Origin: Pseudomonadota bacterium
Lineage (GTDB): Bacteria > Pseudomonadota > Gammaproteobacteria > Burkholderiales > Thiobacillaceae
Assembly (NCBI GenBank): GCA_021847835.1
Contig: JAJZPR010000003.1
Coordinates: forward strand, 1-64,000
DNA: 64,000 nt
Reading direction: 5' to 3'
A program made the translations under genes and the position numbers. This document shows positions 28,251 through 39,351 of this stretch, piece by piece. The notes under the pieces were generated by a model that worked only from the letters and a program-made list of their open reading frames with translations, did not search any database and had not been told where the DNA came from. Every line of letters starts with the position of its first letter. Position 1 is the first letter of the stretch.

Positions 28251-31004
28251 CTAAGCTTTCTTTTGCGGCTTTGGTTTTTGACTTGCAGGCAAGAGACTGC
28301 TGTACTTTTGATACAACTCGAACAGGAAGGCCACGCGTTCGGCATCGTTTTTGAAGTTCTTTTTGCCGTAGGCGGCATCCACGGCGGCGTCGAGCTTCTG
28401 GTGAGCGCGTACCAGCGCGGGCGGCATGGTGAGGGGGTCGTAGAGGTCGGCGAGGGAGGCGTCGGGGAAGACGGCACGGGCGTCGAGCACGGCCTGCGCG
28501 GCGGCTTCGATTTTTTCGCGCTGGGCGTCGGTGGGGGAATCGGGCCAGGGGAAGTTGTTGTAGACGATGCCGGCGGAATATTGGTAATCACTTTTCATTC
28601 TGCCGCACACAGCACGCATCCAGGCCATATGCATGGCTGAAGTCAGGATACCGAAGTGATATGGCGTTGCGTCTGGAATTACCAGAAGACTGCCACTGGC
28701 GATCCATTCCTTGGAAACGAAACTGATTGGCAAATAATTTCTGCGTTCGGATGAAACCTTGGGGATAGCCAAATAATCGCTATCGGGTTGCCGGTTCTCG
28801 CTAAATAAGGTGGGCATCGCAGCCCACTCGCGCGTGCGTGCTTTGCCACTCGCAAGGCGCTCTGCTTTTACTCTTTCAACCCGAGCCAGTACATTAGGCA
28901 TCCGCTTCAATTCCCCGGGTGGCAGGTCAACCAGCCACAGGCACCAGCGTTCAAGATTATTGATGAGCTCATCCCCGCCAACAATTCGCCTGATCCATTT
29001 CTCTGCCTGGGGTTCATAGGCCAGAAGTTGATTCTTCTCATCCGGCGTCAAAAGCAAGTGGCCGAAATCAGTGGCTTCACTGCCCTTGCTGATGACGGGT
29101 ACAGGACTGATCGGGTTGGTTCTCTTTTCGATTACAACGTCCGGCGCATCCACCAGGTAGGGATTGATGTTGGCCACGTTCACGGCGTGCGGCTCGCCCT
29201 TGATGTCCTCGTATTCGTAGATGGTCTTGCTTGGTACATCGAAGGCACCGAAACCGATGATGACGCAGTGCACCGCCGCCACGCCTTTCGCCTCGTTGCT
29301 CCACTGAAAGGTGCGGTGCGCGAAGTGGATGTGCATGCCCTGGCTCAATAGCCAGCCCCAGAGCACGCCGACCTGCTCGCCCTGGGTGATGCTGTTGGTG
29401 GAGACGAAGGCGCAGCGGATTTGTGTTCCCCGAATATATTGGGCGGCCTTGATGTACCACGCGCTAACAAAATCCAATACGCCCGCCCCCTTGATGGCAG
29501 CAAATAGCGGGGCCACATCCGCCTTTTGAGTCGGGCTTTGTTCTTTCTTGCCAACAAACGGCGGATTGCCGAACACGAAGCTCGCCCGCTCCGCCGGCAG
29601 CACCTCGTTCCAGTCGAGGGTCAGCGCGTTGCCGTGGGCGATCTTGGGGCTGGTCTTGAGCGGGATGCGGGCGAAGTAGAGGCCGAACTCGTCCGACACG
29701 CGCACGTTCATCTGGTGGTCCATGAGCCACAGCGCGACCTGGGCGATCTGTGCGGGGAATTCCTCGATTTCGATGCCGTGGAACTGGTCGACGTCCACGC
29801 GGATGAGGTGGTGCACGTCGAACACTTTCTGGCCGCTGTCGTGGCTGGCGCGCAGCACTTCCAGTTCCAGCGCGCGCAGTTCCCGGTAGGCGATGACGAG
29901 GAAATTGCCGCAGCCGCAGGCGGGGTCGAAGAAAGTGAGCGTGCGCAGCTTTTTGTGGAACTCGAAGAGCCTGTTCTTGTTGTTTTTGACGCGGTTGAAC
30001 TCGGCCCACAAGTCGTCCAGGAACAGCGGCTTGATGAGCTTGAGGATGTTTTCCTCGCTGGTGTAGTGCGCGCCCAGGTTGCGCCGCGCGCGGTCGTCCA
30101 TGATGCTCTGGAACAGCGCGCCGAAAATGGCGGGCGAGATGGCGCTCCAGTCCAGCGCCGTGCAGTCGAGCAGGGCCTCGCGCATGGCGGCGTCGAAGGC
30201 GGCGATGGGGAGCTGTTCCTCGAACAGCTTGCCGTTGACGTAGGGAAAAGTGGCAAGCGGCTCGTCGATATTTTTGGAGCGCCTGTCCTCGGGCGTGTTG
30301 AGCACCTGGAAGAACTGCGCGAGCTGCGGGCCGAGGTCGGCGCCGTCCAGCGCGGTGCGCTCGTCCAGCCAGGCGCGGAAGCTGCCGGTCTGGAAAATGC
30401 CGGTGTCCTCGGCGAACAGGCAGAACAGGAGCCGCACCAGCAGCACTTCCAGCGGATGACCCTCGTAGCCGCTGGCCTTGAGGTGGTCGTGCAGGCGGCC
30501 CATGCGCTCGGCGGCCTTGATGTTGACGGGGTTTTGCGGCGCGATGACCTGGGTGCGGTAGCCGGCGATGAAGGCGAAGTGCCTGATGCGTTTAGGCAGG
30601 TTGGCCAGCTTGAATTCGGTCTCGGTGTCGTCTTCCAGGTCGTAGAGGCGGAAGCGCTCGAAGTCCGAGACCAGGATGTAGCGCGGCAGGTCGCGCTCGG
30701 GCAGGCCGTCGAAGTAATCCGCCGCCTGGGCGAAGGCGCGGTCGAGATCGGCGCCGCGGCTTTTGTGCTCGATCAGCAGCATGCCTTTCCAGAAGGCGTC
30801 GATGCGGCCCTGCTTGAGCTTCTCGCCGGCGCGAGCGATGTTGACCTGTTTTTCGAAAATGGCGACGCGCTTGCGCTCGATGCCGAACACGGCGAAGAAG
30901 TCGTTCCAGAAGCTTTGCGCCTCGGCGCGTTCCGATTCCTCGTCCGCCCACTTGCGCGAGAACGCGTGGGCGCGGCTGCGGATTTCGTTCCAGGAGAGCG
31001 GCAT
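28251..31004 (-). CDS. MmeI-like type IIL restriction-modification enzyme (fused nuclease, methyltransferase and recognition domain)
   Basis: 917 residues from the ATG at 31004, almost the length of MmeI (919). The N-terminal nuclease has Asp69-x9-Glu79-His-Lys81, the D-x9-ExK spacing of MmeI. An alpha-helical linker follows, then the adenine methyltransferase with motif I DPACGCGNF (360-368) and motif IV NPPF (480-483). The C-terminal third is the target-recognition domain. Such enzymes methylate adenine on one strand and cut about 20 bases away from unmodified sites. It begins two bases after the xthA stop. The recognition domain coding region (about 28560-29120) is visibly lower in GC than the rest, suggesting domain exchange. 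Recognition sequence unknown. Confidence 0.9.
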   Translation of the reverse strand: MPLSWNEIRSRAHAFSRKWADEESERAEAQSFWNDFFAVFGIERKRVAIFEKQVNIARAGEKLKQGRIDAFWKGMLLIEHKSRGADLDRAFAQAADYFDGLPERDLPRYILVSDFERFRLYDLEDDTETEFKLANLPKRIRHFAFIAGYRTQVIAPQNPVNIKAAERMGRLHDHLKASGYEGHPLEVLLVRLLFCLFAEDTGIFQTGSFRAWLDERTALDGADLGPQLAQFFQVLNTPEDRRSKNIDEPLATFPYVNGKLFEEQLPIAAFDAAMREALLDCTALDWSAISPAIFGALFQSIMDDRARRNLGAHYTSEENILKLIKPLFLDDLWAEFNRVKNNKNRLFEFHKKLRTLTFFDPACGCGNFLVIAYRELRALELEVLRASHDSGQKVFDVHHLIRVDVDQFHGIEIEEFPAQIAQVALWLMDHQMNVRVSDEFGLYFARIPLKTSPKIAHGNALTLDWNEVLPAERASFVFGNPPFVGKKEQSPTQKADVAPLFAAIKGAGVLDFVSAWYIKAAQYIRGTQIRCAFVSTNSITQGEQVGVLWGWLLSQGMHIHFAHRTFQWSNEAKGVAAVHCVIIGFGAFDVPSKTIYEYEDIKGEPHAVNVANINPYLVDAPDVVIEKRTNPISPVPVISKGSEATDFGHLLLTPDEKNQLLAYEPQAEKWIRRIVGGDELINNLERWCLWLVDLPPGELKRMPNVLARVERVKAERLASGKARTREWAAMPTLFSENRQPDSDYLAIPKVSSERRNYLPISFVSKEWIASGSLLVIPDATPYHFGILTSAMHMAWMRAVCGRMKSDYQYSAGIVYNNFPWPDSPTDAQREKIEAAAQAVLDARAVFPDASLADLYDPLTMPPALVRAHQKLDAAVDAAYGKKNFKNDAERVAFLFELYQKYSSLLPASQKPKPQKKA

Positions 31005-31006
31005 GG

Positions 31007-31801
31007 CTACAAAGTGTAATCGTAATCCACGATCAGCGGCGCATGGTCGGAAAAGCGCTGGTCCTTGTATACGCTGGCGGCTTTTGCGCGGGCGGCGATG
31101 CCTGGCGTGGCGATCTGGTAGTCGATGCGCCAGCCGACGTTTCTGGCCCAGGCCTGGCCGCGGTTGCTCCACCAGGTGTAGGCTTCGCCGGTGTGTTCCG
31201 GATAAAGGCTGCGGTAGACGTCGACCCAGCCCAGTTCGTCGAACAGCCGCGTCATCCAGGCGCGTTCCTCGGGCAGGAAGCCGGAGTTCTTCTGGTTGGA
31301 CTTCCAGTTCTTGAGGTCGATTTCGCGGTGCGCGATGTTCCAGTCGCCGCAGATGACGATTTCGCGCCCGGATTGCATCAGCTTTTCCAGGTGCGGGAAG
31401 AAGGCGTCCAGGAAGCGGAACTTGGCCTGCTGGCGCTCCTCGGAGCTGGAGCCGGAAGGCTGGTACAAAGAGATCACGGCAAGATTGCCGCCGCCTGGAT
31501 TATCGTAGCCGGCCTCGATGTAGCGGCCCTCGGCGTCGAATTCGGGGACGCCGAGGCCTTCGATGACGGTTTGCGCCGACTTGCGGGTATAGATGCCGAC
31601 CCCGCTGTACCCCTTCTTTTCGGCATAGTGGAAATGGCCGGCCAGACCGCCGCAGGCCATGAACTCCGGGCGCATGTCGGCGGCCTGGGCTTTCAGTTCC
31701 TGCACGCATACCACGTCGGCCTGCTCACCGGGCAGCCAGTCGAAAAAGCCTTTTGTCGCGGCAGAGCGGATGCCGTTGAGGTTGGCCGATATAATTCTCA
31801 T
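31007..31801 (-). CDS. xthA: Exodeoxyribonuclease III
   Basis: 264 residues of the EEP nuclease fold. Motifs: MRIISANLNGIRSA, VVCVQELKAQ (metal-binding Glu), ICGDWNIAHREIDL, and the C-terminal FSDHAPLIVDY with the catalytic Asp-His. GWRIDYQIAT is also conserved. It cuts DNA at abasic sites and trims 3' ends in base excision repair. Divergent from pyrE. The restriction-modification gene starts two bases beyond its stop, so that module has been placed exactly at its 3' end and may use its transcript. Confidence 0.94.
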   Translation of the reverse strand: MRIISANLNGIRSAATKGFFDWLPGEQADVVCVQELKAQAADMRPEFMACGGLAGHFHYAEKKGYSGVGIYTRKSAQTVIEGLGVPEFDAEGRYIEAGYDNPGGGNLAVISLYQPSGSSSEERQQAKFRFLDAFFPHLEKLMQSGREIVICGDWNIAHREIDLKNWKSNQKNSGFLPEERAWMTRLFDELGWVDVYRSLYPEHTGEAYTWWSNRGQAWARNVGWRIDYQIATPGIAARAKAASVYKDQRFSDHAPLIVDYDYTL

Positions 31802-31826
31802 CAGATTTTTTAAGTAGCGTGGAAAA

Positions 31827-32465
31827 ATGTCCGATTACAAGACCGGGTTTCTGAAGTTTGCCATCGAGTCGCAGGTGCTGTGTTTTGGCGAGTTCAGGAC
31901 CAAGGCGGGGCGCATGAGCCCGTATTTTTTCAATGCCGGGCTGTTCAATGATGGCGACAAGCTCAGGAAGCTGGGCGAATTCTACGCCAAAGCCATTGTC
32001 GATTCGGGCATTGCGTTCGATGTGCTGTTCGGGCCGGCCTACAAGGGCATTCCGCTCGCCGCCAGCATTGCCATTGCCCTGTCCGCCATGGGCCGCAACG
32101 TGCCCTTCGCCTTCAACCGCAAGGAGGCCAAGGACCACGGCGAAGGCGGAACGGTGGTGGGGGCGGAGTTGAAGGGCCGCGTGCTGATCGTGGACGATGT
32201 GATTTCCGCCGGTACCTCGGTGCGCGAGTCGGTGGAACTGATCCGCGCGCACGGCGCGATCCCCGCCGGCGTGGTGATCGCGCTGGATCGGATGGAGCGC
32301 GGCCAGGGCGAGAAGTCCGCGGTGCAGGAAGTGCGCGAGCAGTATGGCATGCCGGTGGCGGCGGTCGTTACGCTGGACGATTTGATCGATTACCTGAAAA
32401 CCGATCCGGCCTGGAGGGAACGTTTGAATGCAGTATCGAAATATCGTGAGCAGTATGGGATTTAA
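31827..32465 (+). CDS. pyrE: Orotate phosphoribosyltransferase
   Basis: 212 residues, usual length. The PRPP-binding loop is [13 protein letters not shown]; the flexible catalytic loop is [11 protein letters not shown]; the orotate-binding region [11 protein letters not shown] is also present. It joins orotate and PRPP to orotidine 5'-phosphate in pyrimidine synthesis. The divergent neighbour is xthA with only 25 bases between starts. The downstream DUF4124 gene starts inside its 3' end. Confidence 0.95.
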   Translation: MSDYKTGFLKFAIESQVLCFGEFRTKAGRMSPYFFNAGLFNDGDKLRKLGEFYAKAIVDSGIAFDVLFGPAYKGIPLAASIAIALSAMGRNVPFAFNRKEAKDHGEGGTVVGAELKGRVLIVDDVISAGTSVRESVELIRAHGAIPAGVVIALDRMERGQGEKSAVQEVREQYGMPVAAVVTLDDLIDYLKTDPAWRERLNAVSKYREQYGI

Positions 32466-33054
32466 ATTTTTGCTGCCTCTGCTGCTGGCGCTTGCCGCAC
32501 TGCCCGTTCAAGCCAAGCTGTACAAATGGGTGGACGAGAACGGCAAGGTGCATTACACCGACACCCTGCCGCCTGCTGCCGCAAACCAGGGCAGCGCCGA
32601 ACTGAACAGGAGCGGCAACGTCGTCAGGAAAACCGAATCGGCCGAAGAAAGACAGAAACGGCTTGCCGCCGAGGCGCAAGCCGCCGAGCGCAAGAGGCAG
32701 GCCGACGAGCAGGCGCGCAGGGACCGCGCGCTGCTTTCCACCTATACCTCCGAGAAGGAAATCGACCTCGCGCGCGACCGTGCGCTGGAACAGCGCGGCC
32801 TGATCATCAAGAGCGCGCAGGCCCGTCTCAAGCAGCTGGAGCCCGGCACAAGGGAACTGGAACAGAAAGTCAGGGCGGCATCGACAAACGGCAAGCCCGT
32901 GCCCGAACATCTGCGCCGCCAGTACGACGCCAAGCAGGCAGAGATTGCGGAGGCGCAGCGCACCATCAAAACCAACGAGGAGGCCATGGCCGCGATACGC
33001 GAACGCTACGAGGCCGAGAAGCAGCGTTTCCGTGAACTGACCGTCAAGCGCTGA
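32428..33054 (+). CDS. Exported DUF4124-domain coiled-coil protein
   Basis: 208 residues from the ATG at 32428, preceded by GGAGGGAA at a good distance; an ATG at 32455 is an alternative but has a weaker site. It overlaps pyrE by 38 bases. Signal peptide ends LPVQA-K. The DUF4124 domain follows at once ([19 protein letters not shown]), then a long charged coiled coil (residues ~75-205: [17 protein letters not shown] and so on). DUF4124 proteins are small envelope proteins of proteobacteria without a known function. Confidence 0.8.
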   Translation: MQYRNIVSSMGFKFLLPLLLALAALPVQAKLYKWVDENGKVHYTDTLPPAAANQGSAELNRSGNVVRKTESAEERQKRLAAEAQAAERKRQADEQARRDRALLSTYTSEKEIDLARDRALEQRGLIIKSAQARLKQLEPGTRELEQKVRAASTNGKPVPEHLRRQYDAKQAEIAEAQRTIKTNEEAMAAIRERYEAEKQRFRELTVKR

Positions 33055-33096
33055 TCCCCGTCAATGTTTGCCAGAGGCGGGCGGCAAGCCACGCGC

Positions 33097-33519
33097 TCAG
33101 GCGGATGCCTCGCGGCGGGCGTTTTCTTCCGGCGTCAACGCCCTGACGGGCACCCGCCGCAGGAACAGGGCGAGGATGAGGCCCAAGACGGCCAGGACAA
33201 GTCGCAAGGGCGTGGACTCGACAGCGTAGATCGACGCGGCGAAGGAGATCGCAAGCAGGGTGAAGGCCCAGGGCTTCACGCCCGGGGGCATGCTGCGGTG
33301 CTCTTCCCAGTCCTGGATGATCGGGCCGAAGATCTTGTGGTGCCGGAGATGCTGGTGCAGGCGGGCGGAGCCGCGAGCGAAGAGGGCCGCGGCCAGCAGC
33401 ACGAAGGGGGTGGTGGGCAGGACGGGCAGGAACACGCCCAGCACGGCCAGGGCCAGGGCCGCCAGCCCCAGGCCGATGAACAGGCGGCGCACCCAGGGCG
33501 AAGGGTGGGGACGGCCCAT
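33097..33519 (-). CDS. DUF454 (YbaN-like) inner-membrane protein
   Basis: 140 residues. The conserved block is GVFLPVLPTTPFVLLAAALFARGS followed by HKIFGPIIQDWEEHRSMPPG, split here across the helix end; this is the YbaN/DUF454 signature. Three to four membrane helices. Function unknown; conserved in proteobacteria. Four bases separate its start from the gatB stop, so it may be transcribed with gatCAB. Confidence 0.85.
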   Translation of the reverse strand: MGRPHPSPWVRRLFIGLGLAALALAVLGVFLPVLPTTPFVLLAAALFARGSARLHQHLRHHKIFGPIIQDWEEHRSMPPGVKPWAFTLLAISFAASIYAVESTPLRLVLAVLGLILALFLRRVPVRALTPEENARREASA

Positions 33520-33523
33520 GGCC

Positions 33524-34956
<1,433 letters not shown>

Positions 34957-34960
<4 letters not shown>

Positions 34961-36414
34961 TTCAGTCCCTCCGGCATTCTCGTGTGCCAGTCGGTGTTCA
35001 ATTGATACTGGTGCGCGACATTCAGCAGCTTCGCCTCGGCGAAGAGGTCGCCGATCAGCTGCAGGCCGATGGGGCGGCCGTTGTCGGAGAAACCGCAGGG
35101 GATGGACATGCCCGGCAGGCCGGCGAGGTTGACGGCGATGGTGTAGATGTCCGAGAGGTACATGGCCACGGGGTCGGCGGCTTTCTCGCCGAAGTCGAAG
35201 GCGGGCGTGGGCGCGGTGGGGCCGAGGATGACGTCGCACTGCTTGAACGCTGTGGCGAAGTCGGCGGCGATGAGCCGGCGGATTCTTTGTGCTTGGAGAT
35301 AGTAGGCGTCGTAGTAGCCGTGCGAGAGCACATAGGCGCCGATCATGATGCGGCGCTTGACCTCGGCGCCGAAGCCTTCGGCGCGGGTCTTTTCGTACAT
35401 GTCGAGCAGGTCCTTGTAGTCGCTGGTGCGGTGGCCGTAGCGCACGCCGTCGAAGCGGGAGAGGTTGCTGGAGGCTTCGGCCGGGGCCAGCACGTAGTAC
35501 ACCGGCACCGACAGGCCCATGTTGGGCAGCGACACCTCAACCGTCTGCGCACCGAGCTTTTTGTATTCGGCGATGGCGGCCTCGACGGCCTGGGCGACCT
35601 CGGCGGACAGGCCGTCGGCGAAGAATTCCCTGGGCAGGCCGATTTTCAGGCCGGCGAGCGGCTGGTCGAGATCGCGGGTGTAGTCCTCTTTTTCACGCGG
35701 CAGGCTGGTCGAGTCGCGCTCGTCGAAGCCCGCCATCACGTTCATCAAGAGCGCGCAGTCCTCGGCGGAAGGCGCCATGGGGCCGGCCTGGTCGAGACTG
35801 GAGGCAAACGCGATCATACCGTAGCGCGAACACACGCCGTAGGTGGGCTTGAGGCCGGAAATGCCGCACAGCGCCGCGGGCTGGCGGATGGAACCGCCGG
35901 TGTCGGTGCCGGTGGCGGCCGGTGCCAGGCGCCCGGCCACGGCCGCGGCCGAGCCGCCGGAGGAGCCGCCTGGCACGGCGGCCTCGTCCCAGGGGTTTTT
36001 CACCGCGCCGAAGAAACTGGTCTCGTTCGACGAGCCCATGGCGAACTCGTCCATGTTGGTCTTGCCCAGGCTGACCGTGCCGGCCGCCTTGAACCTGGCG
36101 ATCACCGTGGCGTCGTAGGGGGCCACGAAATTGGCCAGCATTTTCGAGCCGCAGGTGGTGCGCCAGCCGTCGGCGCAGAAGATGTCCTTGTGCGCCACGG
36201 GAATTCCGAGCAGCGGTGCGGTTTCGCCGGCGGCAAGGCGCGCGTCGGCCGCCTTGGCCTCGGCCAGGGACTTCTCGCGGTCGACGGTGATGAAGGCATT
36301 CAGCCGCGGGTTGAGCTGCTCGATGCGGTCGAGAAAGAGGGTGGCCAGTTCCGCGCTGGAGAGTTGTTTGGCCGCCAGTGCGGCGGCAAGCTGTTTCAGT
36401 GAATGCTTGATCAT
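34957..36414 (-). CDS. gatA: Asp-tRNA(Asn)/Glu-tRNA(Gln) amidotransferase subunit A
   Basis: 485 residues, amidase-signature fold. The Ser-cis-Ser-Lys catalytic triad is visible: Lys in PVAHKDIFC, the glycine/serine loop [13 protein letters not shown], and the nucleophile in [12 protein letters not shown]. It releases ammonia from glutamine for the GatB reaction. Middle gene of gatC-gatA-gatB; overlaps gatB by four bases, and follows gatC by 40 bases. Confidence 0.96.
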
Positions 36415-36454
36415 CTCGGGTCGGGGCGACGGGTCGTGCCGCCGCCAGGCAGGA

Positions 36455-36742
36455 TTACTCGATCACCTTGGGCACCAGATAGAGCCCGTTTTCCACGGCG
36501 GGGGCGATGGCCTGGAACTTGTCGCGCTGGTCGGACTCGGAGACTCGGTCCTCGCGCAGGCGCTGTGCCATGTCGAGGGCGTGCGCCATGGGCTCGATGC
36601 CCGCGGTGTCGACCGCCTGCATCTGTTCGATCAGGCCGAAAATGCTGTTCAGCTGGCCGCGCGCGGTTTCCGCCTCGGCGTCATCCACGCGGATGCGGGC
36701 CAGGCGGGCGATGTGCTGAATGTCTTGCAGGGAGAGGGACAT
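36455..36742 (-). CDS. gatC: Asp-tRNA(Asn)/Glu-tRNA(Gln) amidotransferase subunit C
   Basis: 95 residues. [20 protein letters not shown] and the C-terminal [13 protein letters not shown] are the family marks. GatC holds GatA and GatB together. First gene of the operon; its promoter must lie in the 101-base gap shared with the divergent mreB. Confidence 0.94.
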   Translation of the reverse strand: MSLSLQDIQHIARLARIRVDDAEAETARGQLNSIFGLIEQMQAVDTAGIEPMAHALDMAQRLREDRVSESDQRDKFQAIAPAVENGLYLVPKVIE

Positions 36743-36750
36743 ACGCCTGA

Positions 36751-37887
<1,137 letters not shown>

Positions 37888-37995
37888 GTGAGGCGCATGG
37901 CGACAGGCTGCCGCCGGCATTGCTCTCGATGCGCGCGTGGCGTTTTTTCTTGGCGTTTATCGCTTTACGTTTCAGGAATGCAGGGGATGGATTAA

Positions 37996-38838
37996 TTGGC
38001 AACACCCGGTCAGCCCATGTTCACGCGGGCACCGGGCCCGGCGGCGCGGTTGGCCCTGTGGTCCGCACTGGCGGTTACGCTGATCGTGCTGGATGCGCGT
38101 TTCAACGCCATGGACTGGTTGCGCGCGGGCGTGGTCGCGGTTTTCTACCCGGCTCAGCTTGCGGTGCGGGCCCCCTTTGATTTTGCGTCCGAGGTGTCGG
38201 GTTTCCTGGTGCGCCACCGCACGCTGCAGCACGAGAATGCCGCCCTGCGCGAGGACGGCCAGTTGGCCGGTGCCCGGCTGGCGCGCCTGGATTTCCTGCG
38301 TGCGGAAAACGAGGAGCTGCGTCGTCTGCTCGAACTGCGGCAGGCGGCGGGCTTCGGCTCGGTTGCGGCCGAGATACTCAGTACGCCGCGTGATCCCTTC
38401 TCGCAGAGGCTGATGCTGGACAAGGGCGGCAATGCCGGCGTTGCCGCGGGACAGCCGGTGGTGGACGGTACCGGGCTGATCGGGCAGGTCACCGGCGTGT
38501 ATCCGTTCAGCAGCGAGGTCACGCTCGTCACCGACCGCGGCCATGCCGTGCCGGTGCAGATTCAGCGCACCGGGCAGCGCGTGCTGGTGTTTGGCGCCGG
38601 CGCCGGGATGGAGGTGCGCTATCTGCCCACGCATACCGACATTCAGCCCGGCGACATCCTGGTGACTTCCGGCATCGACCGCATCTATCCGAGCGGGCTT
38701 GCCGTGGCCAGGGTCGCGCGCGTGGAGCGGCCGATCGACAACCCCTATGCCCGCGTCAGCTGCCTGCCGGTGGCCGGCGTCGACAAGAGCCGCATGCTGC
38801 TGGTGCTCAAAACCCGGAATGCGCCGGAGAAGCCATGA
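37996..38838 (+). CDS. mreC: Rod-shape determining protein MreC
   Basis: 280 residues. I take the TTG at 37996 because AGGGGATGG lies just upstream; an ATG at 38017 has no ribosome site. One membrane helix (LALWSALAVTLIVLDARF), a coiled coil (RHRTLQHENAALREDGQL), then the two beta barrels (DPFSQRLMLDKGGNAGVAAG, SGIDRIYPSGLAVARV). It is the periplasmic scaffold that activates PBP2. Overlaps mreD by four bases. Confidence 0.93.
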   Translation: MATPGQPMFTRAPGPAARLALWSALAVTLIVLDARFNAMDWLRAGVVAVFYPAQLAVRAPFDFASEVSGFLVRHRTLQHENAALREDGQLAGARLARLDFLRAENEELRRLLELRQAAGFGSVAAEILSTPRDPFSQRLMLDKGGNAGVAAGQPVVDGTGLIGQVTGVYPFSSEVTLVTDRGHAVPVQIQRTGQRVLVFGAGAGMEVRYLPTHTDIQPGDILVTSGIDRIYPSGLAVARVARVERPIDNPYARVSCLPVAGVDKSRMLLVLKTRNAPEKP

Positions 38839-39341
38839 ATTTTCGCTCGAGCCCGCTTCCCAAACACGACCCCCGCGACGAATGGCGCGTCATCGCCCTG
38901 AGCCTGCTGGTGGCGTTTCTGCTCAAGCAGATACCCTGGCAGGGCTGGGCCTTGCTGTTCAGGCCCGACTTCGTCCTGGTCATGCTGCTGTTCTGGGCGC
39001 AAAGGCGCCACAACGGCATCAGCTTCGGACTGGCATTCGCCCTCGGCCTGCTTGCCGACGTGCAGGACGGCGTGGTGCTGGGCCAGCATGCGCTGTCCTA
39101 TTGTGTCGGCATCTTCCTGGTGCAGCATTTTCGGCGCCGGCTGGCCATGTTTCCTCTGCGCCATCAGGTCTTGCAGATATTTCCCCTGCTGCTCCTGGCC
39201 GAGGTGGTGGCGCTGGTGGCGGGCTGGCTTTCGACGCGCACGCCGCAGGCCGGCTGGGTGATGGCCTCTGCATTCACCGGCACGCTGCTGTGGTGGATGG
39301 TCGCCTATGCCGGGAAGATGCCGGCGGCGCGTACCGGCTAA
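38835..39341 (+). CDS. mreD: Rod-shape determining protein MreD
   Basis: 168 residues, mostly membrane helices (about five). RPDFVLVMLLFWAQRRHNGI and GLADVQDGVVLGQHALSY are the conserved MreD stretches. Small inner-membrane partner of MreC in the elongasome. ATG overlaps the mreC stop. Confidence 0.92.
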   Translation: MNFRSSPLPKHDPRDEWRVIALSLLVAFLLKQIPWQGWALLFRPDFVLVMLLFWAQRRHNGISFGLAFALGLLADVQDGVVLGQHALSYCVGIFLVQHFRRRLAMFPLRHQVLQIFPLLLLAEVVALVAGWLSTRTPQAGWVMASAFTGTLLWWMVAYAGKMPAARTG

Positions 39342-39351
39342 GAAACAGGCA

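Noticed and set aside
28251-31172. Longer restriction-modification protein starting at 31172
   Set aside because: The extra 56 residues lie inside xthA in another frame, are Arg/Pro/His-rich and lack homology; the ATG at 31004 gives the MmeI length.
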